Positions 1-5,611 of a stretch of DNA of 5,611 nucleotides are shown here, piece after piece; the first letter of the stretch is position 1, and the number at the start of each line of letters is the position of its first letter. The notes under the pieces were generated by a model, which made no database searches, had not been told where the DNA came from, and saw only the letters and a program-made list of their open reading frames with translations. The position numbers and the translations under genes are program-made. Source of the stretch: Phycisphaerae bacterium (lineage in GTDB: Bacteria; Planctomycetota; Phycisphaerae; Sedimentisphaerales; SG8-4); contig JAUWLI010000214.1 of assembly GCA_030613765.1 (NCBI GenBank), positions 1 to 5,611 of the forward strand. The letters are read 5' to 3'.

Positions 1-1961
1 TTGTCGGTGAAGTACATTGCATATACAGGCTGGCGTTCGGCGAAGCCGCTCGAACCTACAACGTGGGGATAATCCCATCGGTGCCAGAGGTTGCCGGTGC
101 GGAACTTCTTCGCTTCCCAGCGCAAGTTCGTTTTCTCCATCTCGCTGACCTTGAAGGCTTCGTCTCCGAAGAACTGCGAGTTCCACTCGGCCAGACAGAA
201 CTCCCATGGCACCTTTGCGCTGCCGAAGGACCGCTCGCCCTGGTACCACCCCCGGTACATCGTCCAATCCCAAGGAAACGGCACGCTGTACTCGCATGTG
301 AAAAGCGGCTTAACGCCCGCCGTCGCCCAGTGTTCGAACCAGTCGGACATCTCCTGGATTGGGGCAAAGTTCGCGTAGAAGTTGCTCGTATGCATGGGTC
401 CCAGGTTACCGGAAGAATGGTGATAGACGATACGGCCGGGGTCCAGGCCCGTCACGATAGCCGCGGCACGCGAAGCACGCCTGGAATTCCTCAAAGACCA
501 CGTGTCGCGTGGATTCTGAATCCCGTCTATCATGTCCGGGTTCATGTCCTCGCTATACCCGGTTGCGTTGTGGCTCATGGAGTAAAATACGACCGACGGA
601 TGATTCTGGGCCGCCCGCACATAGAACTGGGCATGACGTGCATAGCCGTTGGTATTGTCGGCGTCGGGCGTCTCCCAGTCATAGTGTGAGAAATGCGGCT
701 GGGAGAGGGCAACTAACATCCCCACATCGTCGGCAGCCTTGAGAACTTCTGCGAAGCTTAGATGTGAACCCGGCTCGCAGCCGTAGTTGTGCGTATAGAC
801 GAAGTTGATCCCGAAACTCTTGAGTCGCTCCATACTCTCTCTGGCCGCTGCGTAATTCGCCCAGGCAGCCCCTACCTGAGCATTGTCCAGTGGAACGGAT
901 GACAGAAAGATGCGGCTGTCGTTCAGGAAGAAATCCCGGCCGTCGATCCAGAACTCACGAAATCCAAAACGCACTGGCTCGCTAACATCCAGTATCTTGC
1001 CGCCGGCCTTCAGCAGCAAGAGATTGATGTAGTACGTGTTTTGAGGCGTATGGACGTCCCAGAGTTTCCTAGGCTTGAAGTTCTCCGTAAAAGCAACGCG
1101 GCCATCCTTGAGTTCGTTGGCCTTGAAGGTCTTACTCGTGAACTCCCCGACGTTGCGATCGCCGTCCATGATCCGGGCACGAAGAGCATACTGTGATTCC
1201 GCGGCGAGGCCTTCCAGTGCAGCATCGAATGTAATTTCCCACTTGCGCACCGACGTGTCCACCTTCACATCGGCGATGCGCGCGCCTATCGGCGTGGCGA
1301 CCAAGTACACGTCCCCGCACAGGCCGCGCCGCGCAACTGAGCCTTTCACCTTCCTGGCCGCGTTGGTGTCGTTATACGAGAGCATAACGCCCTTGAGCGG
1401 CATGGCCTCGACTAATATGCTGAGAACATGCGTTGTACCTGGACGGCAGGCGGCCGTGATGTCGATCTCGCCGCCCGGGAAGAAGATGGTCCCCATGTCC
1501 CGGCCATCAAGGTATACGGTTGCATGGGAATTCAGATAATCCAATTGGACAGCGATACGCCGGCCGATCCATTCGGCGGGGATGGTAACCTGGCGCTGAT
1601 ACCAGGCCCTGGTTATGCTGCGCAGATTCCGGTCCTTCCAACTCGGATGGGCATAGATTCTCTGGCAGTCTTTCTGCATATAATCGGTGATTCCCGGCCA
1701 GCTCCCCGGGACCTTGAAGTAGCCCCACCTGTCGGCGGGCACGGTGTTCGTATCCTCGTCGGCCGGCTGCCAACACCACAGACCATTGATGCATATCCGC
1801 TCGCGCGTGGGCGTTGACTCCCGATATGCTTTCTCAACGTCCCAGACAGCACTTACACCTTTTGGCAATGACGCCACAGCCCCGCCTCGGCATACTCCCG
1901 GCACACCAGACGTAAAGGTAAATGCGATGATGACAAACGATTGCTCTAATAAACGTCTAAT
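1..1961 (-). CDS. Secreted glycoside hydrolase family 2 protein (beta-galactosidase/beta-glucuronidase-like), C-terminus beyond window
   Basis: One open frame of about 653 codons runs from 1961 off the left edge with no stop. Residues 1-30 look like a signal peptide: basic RRLLEQ followed by hydrophobic FVIIAF. Residues about 40-225 match the family 2 sugar-binding jelly roll, with WYQRQVTIP from residue 120 and then LDYLNSHATVYLDG. Residues about 225-332 would be the immunoglobulin-like sandwich. FGFREFWIDG near 332-341 marks entry to the TIM barrel, as in other family members. The barrel holds HPSVVFYSMSHN (454-465) and the nucleophile motif TCEY with Glu557. Family 2 enzymes cleave beta-linked galactose, glucuronic acid or mannose from glycans; the substrate here cannot be told. 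The usual Asn-Glu acid/base pair is replaced by His464-Asn465, so activity may be altered. The start is uncertain: there is no ATG, GTG or TTG between the in-frame stop at 2015-2013 and the signal peptide, so I used ATT at 1961, nine bases after GAGGG. The gene is clearly GC-richer than the rest of the window. Confidence 0.88.
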   Translation of the reverse strand, partial: MRRLLEQSFVIIAFTFTSGVPGVCRGGAVASLPKGVSAVWDVEKAYRESTPTRERICINGLWCWQPADEDTNTVPADRWGYFKVPGSWPGITDYMQKDCQRIYAHPSWKDRNLRSITRAWYQRQVTIPAEWIGRRIAVQLDYLNSHATVYLDGRDMGTIFFPGGEIDITAACRPGTTHVLSILVEAMPLKGVMLSYNDTNAARKVKGSVARRGLCGDVYLVATPIGARIADVKVDTSVRKWEITFDAALEGLAAESQYALRARIMDGDRNVGEFTSKTFKANELKDGRVAFTENFKPRKLWDVHTPQNTYYINLLLLKAGGKILDVSEPVRFGFREFWIDGRDFFLNDSRIFLSSVPLDNAQVGAAWANYAAARESMERLKSFGINFVYTHNYGCEPGSHLSFAEVLKAADDVGMLVALSQPHFSHYDWETPDADNTNGYARHAQFYVRAAQNHPSVVFYSMSHNATGYSEDMNPDMIDGIQNPRDTWSLRNSRRASRAAAIVTGLDPGRIVYHHSSGNLGPMHTSNFYANFAPIQEMSDWFEHWATAGVKPLFTCEYSVPFPWDWTMYRGWYQGERSFGSAKVPWEFCLAEWNSQFFGDEAFKVSEMEKTNLRWEAKKFRTGNLWHRWDYPHVVGSSGFAERQPVYAMYFTD

Positions 1962-1970
1962 TTTGACTAT

Positions 1971-1975
1971 CCCTC
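1971..1975 (-). promoter_or_regulatory. Candidate ribosome binding site for the family 2 glycosidase
   Basis: On the minus strand GAGGG is followed by nine bases and then ATT at 1961. This is the only Shine-Dalgarno-like site well placed for the signal-peptide reading frame, so it decides the proposed ATT start. ATT is a very rare start codon. An alternative is the ATG at 2000-1998 (minus) in another frame, which meets TAG within 12 codons and would need a frameshift to join the gene. Confidence 0.35.
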
Positions 1976-2412
1976 GTAAATCGAGTGGTGATTCAGGGGC
2001 ATCTTTATCACATTAGCCCAGATTCACCATTTACTATTGATTCCGCTTCGTTCGACCAAATTCACAGCCCCAATATTACCAAATCCGTCCCCGCAAAGCA
2101 ACTTCTTTGAGCATCGCCTTGCAGATTTAGCTGTCCGATTTACAATCATTTGAGATGAAGTGAATGGCTTCCTTTGTTGCATCTATGCGTTCTTTAATAA
2201 AGTCACTTTCAGGGAGCTTGCACATGATTAATCAACTCAACTTCTAACATAATAATACACACCACTTTTTGTTATCAATTTAGCCTACCGGAGATAAAAT
2301 GTCAACGTTCTTGTATGGTTCAAGCCCTGCGGATAGCGAAACATAATAAGCTCTCCGAGCAGGTCTCACTTCCCTTCGATTTTACCCAAGGTAAACTCCA
2401 GGCTCAGTGTAA

Positions 2413-2427
2413 ACTCACTTAGTGAGT
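2413..2427. repeat. Short perfect inverted repeat
   Basis: ACTCACT and AGTGAGT form 7-base arms around a single T. Such an odd palindrome could be a protein-binding site or the trace of a recombination site near the recombinase remnant. A cruciform or RNA hairpin is unlikely because there is no loop. Its function is unknown. Confidence 0.4.
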
Positions 2428-2527
2428 CGTGTGATTAACTCTTGTTTCTTTGCTTTTGAGAAGCCCTTAATCTGCCTTTCTCTTCGCGCAGCTTGATGTT
2501 TATTTAGAAAAGTCTCTTTATAAAGCA

Positions 2528-2740
2528 ATGGCTGTGCATTGTTTGAGAAAAAGTTATGGCACTAATCTGGCTGATTTAGGAACTCCTGTTCATACATTAA
2601 AATCCTTGATGGGACATGGAAATATTCAGACTTCAATTTCTTTCTATATTATAAATAATGATGAAAATAGTAGGAAGGCAGTTAGGGGGCTGGAGGGACT
2701 GATGGGGGAGGGAGGTGAAAAGAGAAAAAAAGGGCTGTAA
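2528..2740 (+). pseudogene. Tyrosine recombinase (phage integrase family), C-terminal remnant
   Basis: The 70-residue translation covers only the end of the catalytic domain. It has HCLRKSYGTNL (His4 and Arg7 of the HxxR box), LMGHGNIQTS (His30) and FY with the nucleophilic Tyr40, followed by a basic tail. Complete enzymes of this family are usually about 300-400 residues, so the N-terminal DNA-binding domain, the first catalytic Arg and the Lys are missing. The frame stays open upstream to about 2471, but that part does not look like integrase and a stop lies at 2468-2470. No ribosome binding site precedes ATG 2528. It is therefore best read as a decayed gene left by a past integration, not a working protein. 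The stop codon lies inside the following terminator stem. Confidence 0.8.
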
Positions 2741-2760
2741 GTTGGGTTACAGCCCTTTTA
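2728..2760. terminator. Bidirectional Rho-independent terminator
   Basis: AAAAGGGCTGTAA (2728-2740) pairs perfectly with TTACAGCCCTTTT (2747-2759) around a six-base loop. The A-run on the left and T-run on the right give a U-tract in either direction. It therefore serves the recombinase remnant on the plus strand and the convergent gene ending at 2805 on the minus strand. The TAA stop of the remnant is part of the left arm. Confidence 0.85.
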
Positions 2761-2804
2761 TCCAGTGTTAGGGTTTTACTCAATCAAATCTCCTTGTAGT
2801 CTGG

Positions 2805-3902
2805 CTATTCAGTAAGTTGTTTTTCCAACCATTGAACAATAGGTCGCCAAGAAGCAATTTGATCTACTAAAGTTTGGAGATTTTGGAGTTGTTGTTGCAA
2901 CTCTTCTATTTGAGATTGCATTGTTGCAACTTGGTCTTGTATATTCTGAGTGTTTCGGTTGATGATTTTAACAGTATCGGTTGCTGTAGCATAGAAATTA
3001 TCTCTTACGGTCAACTCGATAACTTCCTCTGCCCTGCCTAATGCCCTTATCTGACAGGTGGGTTCCTCACCTGAATAGATAATCATATCATCAGGAAGAC
3101 GCTTCCAAGTGTATCGAGTAATCTCGCCATCTGGATCAGAGGAATTGCTGGCGTCCAGAGTTATCATTTCGTTGGCATCTGCAATTATATCATCTCCTCC
3201 ATCTACTATGGGGGGGTCATTTTCAACTACTGGAGCCGATGAATGTAAAACAACGTTGTCGATATAGGCTTCAGACGTCGCACCTTGAGGTACCCATATA
3301 GCACAAATGCGGTCAATCCCTGTAAAGGTACCTACTCCCGTTGGAGAGTAGTAATCGCCAACGATGGTCACATCGGAAATACGAGTGATTTGCCAGGAGA
3401 ACTCCTGTATAGTCGCATCGTACACTATCACGTTGTGATAGTCGGTGTTCAATTCGAAAAGAAATTCATACGGACCAGGGAACATACCGAATATTGCACT
3501 GTCGGGCAGGTAGGCGATTGATGCAGAATAGCCCCCGCTGCCAATTCCCCAGTTTGCCCACCAGTTGACGGGTTCTATCGCATTCATTTTTGGGTCATAC
3601 AAGCCAAAGGAAATCGCAGATGTGTAGCCGAGTCGCACAACCTCAATATCAAATTCAAGCTTGTAACTCAGGCCTGAGATGTATGGGATCTGCACAAAAG
3701 CATGCTCGCCCTGGCCAGTTATTTGAACATGGTACTTGGTCTTCTGTTCATCCCAGTACATATTGCTCGGTGAGTTCGTAGTCCAGCCAGGTTCAGCAGA
3801 AAAATCTTCCTGATACACGACATGCCAGGTATTGGCCGTTGCTGTGTGGACGCCAAACCGTATCAACCCAAAGACACACATAATTAAACATAACCGTTTC
3901 AT
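2805..3902 (-). CDS. Exported protein with jelly-roll-like domain, PKD domain and C-terminal coiled coil; function unknown
   Basis: The protein has 365 residues from ATG 3902. Residues 1-24 are a signal peptide (MKRLCLIMCVFGLIRFG, then a THTATA-like end before NTW). Residues about 25-225 begin with VVYQEDFSAEPGWTTNSPSN and end with EAYIDNVVLHS, the pattern of a concanavalin/laminin-G-like beta sandwich often seen in secreted carbohydrate-binding proteins. Residues 228-315 are a PKD domain (IVDGGDDI, LDASNSSDPDGEITRYTW, ELTVRDN). Residues about 321-350 form a Gln/Leu-rich coiled coil, and the protein ends in WRPIVQWLEKQLTE. No catalytic motif or membrane anchor is seen, so it may bind polymer and oligomerise outside the cytoplasm. 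An ATG at 3920 would add six residues. I prefer 3902 because GGAG lies nine bases upstream and the signal peptide then starts MKR. The gene stands alone, with terminators on both sides. Confidence 0.85.
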   Translation of the reverse strand: MKRLCLIMCVFGLIRFGVHTATANTWHVVYQEDFSAEPGWTTNSPSNMYWDEQKTKYHVQITGQGEHAFVQIPYISGLSYKLEFDIEVVRLGYTSAISFGLYDPKMNAIEPVNWWANWGIGSGGYSASIAYLPDSAIFGMFPGPYEFLFELNTDYHNVIVYDATIQEFSWQITRISDVTIVGDYYSPTGVGTFTGIDRICAIWVPQGATSEAYIDNVVLHSSAPVVENDPPIVDGGDDIIADANEMITLDASNSSDPDGEITRYTWKRLPDDMIIYSGEEPTCQIRALGRAEEVIELTVRDNFYATATDTVKIINRNTQNIQDQVATMQSQIEELQQQLQNLQTLVDQIASWRPIVQWLEKQLTE

Positions 3903-3911
3903 TTTCTGTAG

Positions 3912-3915
3912 CTCC
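3912..3915 (-). promoter_or_regulatory. Ribosome binding site deciding the start at 3902
   Basis: On the minus strand GGAG is followed by nine bases and ATG 3902. An AAGGA further upstream could instead serve the ATG at 3920, but with longer spacing. The site falls inside the longer version of the gene, so the two starts cannot be settled by sequence alone. Confidence 0.5.
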
Positions 3916-4134
3916 GACATAAATTCTTAATTCCTTGTAAAAATAACGACCTGATTTATAGATAAAATTCTCCCACAAGGTTACATAAAAATTTATAAGC
4001 GGTTAGACTACCCTCCTTTCCTTCAAAGATATTTATCTCTTTTCTCCCACCAACAAAATTTCTCCCTTTCTTCCTTTTGAAGGACTCCTCCATTTAGCTC
4101 AGAGGTAATATATCAAAAGAAGTAACACAATCCC

Positions 4135-4144
4135 TTGATATCAA
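4135..4144. repeat. Palindrome TTGATATCAA with nearby half-site
   Basis: The 10-base perfect palindrome is preceded by ATATCAA at 4110-4116, which pairs with TTGATAT at 4135-4141 across an 18-base gap. It lies downstream of the candidate promoter at 4200-4228 and upstream of the exported-protein gene. It could be an operator or a hairpin in the leader. No regulator is known. Confidence 0.3.
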
Positions 4145-4199
4145 TCGGTGGAAATCCTCACAAAAACTTTCACCAAAAAACTCCTAATATTATGATATG

Positions 4200-4228
4200 T
4201 ACCTATGCCTTTTTCCCTAATTTGTCAA
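4200..4228 (-). promoter_or_regulatory. Candidate sigma-70-type promoter for the exported protein gene
   Basis: On the minus strand a perfect TTGACA (4228-4223) is followed after 17 bases by TAGGTA (4205-4200), a weak -10 match. Transcription from here would give a leader of about 290 bases before ATG 3902. The assignment rests mainly on the -35 box. Confidence 0.3.
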
Positions 4229-4410
4229 GTACAATTATACAAGATTTATCTCTATATTCTCACTCCCCCAAGACCCACGGATTCGGAAGCAAAATGCTCT
4301 CAAACAGTTCAAATAGACCCCTCTAAACTTGTCAAAAAGCAGGTTGTAGGAGGTAGTTTGATGTTCTCTTTCTTGTGCGCATCTGCGTGCACCCTATTTT
4401 GGGGGAATTT

Positions 4411-4454
4411 AGCCAAAAGTAAAAGCTCTGTAAGTTCTTCACTAACAGAGCTTT
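4411..4454 (-). terminator. Rho-independent terminator of the tRNA-Phe gene
   Basis: On the minus strand AAAGCTCTGT (4454-4445) pairs with ACAGAGCTTT (4431-4422) across a 13-base loop, followed by a T-rich run. It begins seven bases after the tRNA 3' end. It insulates the tRNA transcript from the exported-protein gene, which therefore needs its own promoter. Confidence 0.8.
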
Positions 4455-4460
4455 GTAAAA

Positions 4461-4533
<73 letters not shown>

Positions 4534-4544
4534 TAATCCATTTT

Positions 4545-4573
4545 ACTTTACATCCTAACGGCCAAGATTACAA
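4545..4573 (-). promoter_or_regulatory. Candidate promoter of the tRNA-Phe gene
   Basis: On the minus strand TTGTAA (4573-4568) and TAAAGT (4550-4545) are separated by exactly 17 bases, each matching four of six consensus positions. The -10 box ends 11 bases before the mature tRNA 5' end, which suits a short precursor leader. Confidence 0.35.
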
Positions 4574-4807
4574 GAAAATTCAGGGCAAGCTGCGCAATTA
4601 TGACTATCCTGAGCAAAAATTCTTTCACATATACCGTAAACAAGGAGCCTATAAGCATGCCGGAAAAGCCATAAGCGTCAGGAAGCAGATTTTATTTGTG
4701 GATTGGGCGGGGCTTAAATTTAGCGTGTCAAAATATGAATCCCCGCTTCGGCGGTACTGACAAACCATCATATGAGCAGCGGCAAAGCAATAGGAGACCT
4801 CTTCAAT

Positions 4808-4858
4808 TTGACAACCAGCGTTTCCATGCTACAAAATGTATAAGGAATTTAGTATAAT
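4808..4858 (+). promoter_or_regulatory. Candidate promoter region for the radical SAM gene
   Basis: A perfect TTGACA lies at 4808-4813 and a perfect TATAAT at 4853-4858, but they are too far apart to pair. TTGACA could work with TACAAA (4830-4835, 16-base gap). TATAAT would have only a weak -35 partner. Either would place transcription upstream of the start at 4968, with a leader of about 100 bases. Confidence 0.35.
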
Positions 4859-4967
4859 TACAGGTGTGTTTTCTGCCACTATTGGTTTGCAGATCAGAGT
4901 ATAGCGTAACAACATAAGAATGGCTATCGAAATAACCTCTTGAAAAAGCCATTAAGTGAGGTTTAAG

Positions 4968-5611
4968 TTGACAATTCAGTGTGAGCTATGCCCGAAAGTA
5001 TGCTTAATAGAATCCGGTCAGAGCGGTGAGTGCCGGGTGAGAATCAATATCGACGGTGTGTTGCGAAGCGTCGTCTACGGATTTCCATGCTCTGTTAGTC
5101 CTTATGACCGGGTTGAGAAAAAGCCACTTTTTCATTTCCTTCCCGGCACGACAATTCTTTCTGTCGCAACCGTCGGGTGTAATCTGCACTGTCTTAACTG
5201 CCAGAACTGGGACATATCACAGACGAATCCAGAAGAAAGCACAGCGGCTTTTTTGCCGCCTGAAAGACTCGTGCAACTCGCAAAAAAGCATCGGTTCCCA
5301 TCAATAGCCTATACTTACAGTGATCCTATCATCTTCTATGAATACACATACGATACGGCAAAGCTTGCACGTAAAGAGGGTGTCCATAACGTACTTGTAA
5401 CAGCCGGGTACATAAATCCGCAACCCTGGAAGGAACTGCTTGAATATGTCGATGCGGCCAACATAGACTTGAAATTCATTTCTGATGACCTCTACCGGCG
5501 CATTTGTTCAGGGACGCTTAAGCCGGTCCAGAACGCCTTAGTACTGGCCAAGGCAAGCGGCGTATTAGTCGAAGTTACGAACCTGGTTATTCCCACGCTG
5601 AATGATAAGCC
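4968..5611 (+). CDS. amrS: AmmeMemoRadiSam system radical SAM enzyme (AmrS), C-terminus beyond window
   Basis: About 214 codons are visible; the family is usually about 330-380 residues, so roughly 60 percent is present. The N-terminus has the CELCPKVC...GECRVR pattern (Cys5, 8, 12, 22) typical of this family, followed by SVSPYDRVEKKPLFHFLPG. The radical SAM cluster motif is GCNLHCLNC (Cys71, Cys75, Cys78), CX3CX2C, which binds a 4Fe-4S cluster and S-adenosylmethionine in the cytoplasm. PSIAYTYSDPIIFYEY and NIDLKFIS are further family motifs in the barrel. AmrS proteins usually occur with AMMECR1 and Memo-like proteins; the reaction is not established, and any partners would lie to the right. 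I chose TTG 4968 because GAGG ends six bases before it. GTG 4956 is in frame and would add four residues, but lacks a ribosome binding site. An in-frame TAA lies at 4953-4955. Confidence 0.9.
   Translation, partial: MTIQCELCPKVCLIESGQSGECRVRINIDGVLRSVVYGFPCSVSPYDRVEKKPLFHFLPGTTILSVATVGCNLHCLNCQNWDISQTNPEESTAAFLPPERLVQLAKKHRFPSIAYTYSDPIIFYEYTYDTAKLARKEGVHNVLVTAGYINPQPWKELLEYVDAANIDLKFISDDLYRRICSGTLKPVQNALVLAKASGVLVEVTNLVIPTLNDK

Larger units (their letters stand above)
1962..2527. other. Spacer without a recognisable gene
   Basis: This AT-richer stretch lies between the start of the glycosidase gene and the recombinase remnant. It has no long open frame. It holds a 10-base palindrome TGATTAATCA at 2225-2234, an odd palindrome at 2413-2427, and two very small reading frames. 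One is 32 codons on the minus strand (2225 to 2127). The other is 15 codons on the plus strand (2299 to 2346), preceded by GGAG at good spacing. Neither small frame resembles a known family. I saw no convincing sigma-70 promoter for the glycosidase gene here. Confidence 0.5.
3921..4421. other. AT-rich non-coding leader with a purine-biased stretch
   Basis: This spacer of about 500 bases separates the exported protein from the tRNA gene. Positions about 4011-4090 are strongly pyrimidine-rich on the plus strand, so the minus-strand leader would be purine-rich with several GGAG-like runs. A TTGATATCAA palindrome lies at 4135-4144, with a matching half-site at 4110-4116. No reading frame here resembles a protein. 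Confidence 0.45.
4534..4967. other. Spacer with an unrecognised open stretch and short hairpins
   Basis: Between the tRNA and the radical SAM gene the plus strand stays open from the tRNA to a stop at 4758-4760, about 75 codons. The translation is Lys/Tyr-rich (for example FFHIYRKQGAYKHAGKAISV). No good start codon or ribosome binding site lies after the tRNA, and I recognise no family, so it may be a gene remnant or chance. Near its end CCGC-TTCG-GCGG (4743-4754) would form a UUCG tetraloop hairpin without a T-run. AATGGCT (4919-4925) and AGCCATT (4947-4953) are 7-base inverted arms just ahead of the next gene. Confidence 0.4.

Noticed and set aside
63..1817. Several plus-strand and other-frame reading frames (for example 63-689, 1075-1539, 1428-1817 plus; 1507-1794 minus)
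   Set aside because: They all overlap the single continuous family 2 glycosidase frame on the minus strand, which has clear family motifs. They are shadows caused by high GC content.
3285..3978. Plus-strand frames at 3285-3521 and 3590-3781 and a minus frame at 3793-3978
   Set aside because: They lie over the exported PKD protein or its leader in other frames and have no protein-like features.
4095..4107. Plus-strand TAGCTCAGAGGTA resembling a tRNA D arm
   Set aside because: No acceptor, anticodon or T arm can be built around it; it is likely a chance match.
5004..5307. Frames at 5004-5189 minus and 5056-5307 plus
   Set aside because: They overlap the AmrS coding frame, which carries the radical SAM motif.

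Overview
This is a bacterial window, shown by a tRNA-Phe of bacterial form, Shine-Dalgarno-like sites, Rho-independent terminators and a tyrosine-recombinase remnant. The lineage cannot be fixed from the sequence. A secreted family 2 glycosidase, a secreted PKD-domain protein and an AmrS-type radical SAM enzyme would suit an uncultured planctomycete, verrucomicrobial or similar polysaccharide-degrading bacterium, but that is inference.

Layout, left to right. Positions 1-1961 (minus strand) hold about 653 uninterrupted codons of a GC-rich glycoside hydrolase family 2 protein. Its C-terminus lies beyond the left edge, and no ATG, GTG or TTG is available where its signal peptide begins. Positions 1962-2527 are AT-richer spacer with only tiny reading frames and short palindromes. 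Positions 2528-2740 (plus strand) are the C-terminal catalytic scrap of a tyrosine recombinase. A strong bidirectional terminator overlaps its stop codon and separates it from the convergent gene at 2805-3902 (minus strand). That gene encodes an exported protein made of a jelly-roll-like domain, a PKD domain and a C-terminal coiled coil. A long AT-rich leader region of 3903-4420 lies upstream of it. A tRNA-Phe(GAA) gene with its own terminator sits on the minus strand at 4461-4533. After a spacer with an unrecognised open stretch, a radical SAM gene of the AmrS (AmmeMemoRadiSam) type starts at 4968 on the plus strand and runs off the right edge.

The genes do not form one operon. The two exported proteins point to carbohydrate binding or breakdown outside the cytoplasm. 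The tRNA and AmrS gene look like resident chromosomal genes. The GC-rich glycosidase, the recombinase scrap and the tRNA in one short stretch suggest an old mobile-island boundary. No attachment-site repeat was found, so this remains inference. The most unusual observation is that the glycosidase keeps the family 2 nucleophile motif but lacks the usual Asn-Glu acid/base motif. No CRISPR array or complete mobile element is present, and I see no clear evidence of a wholly new system.
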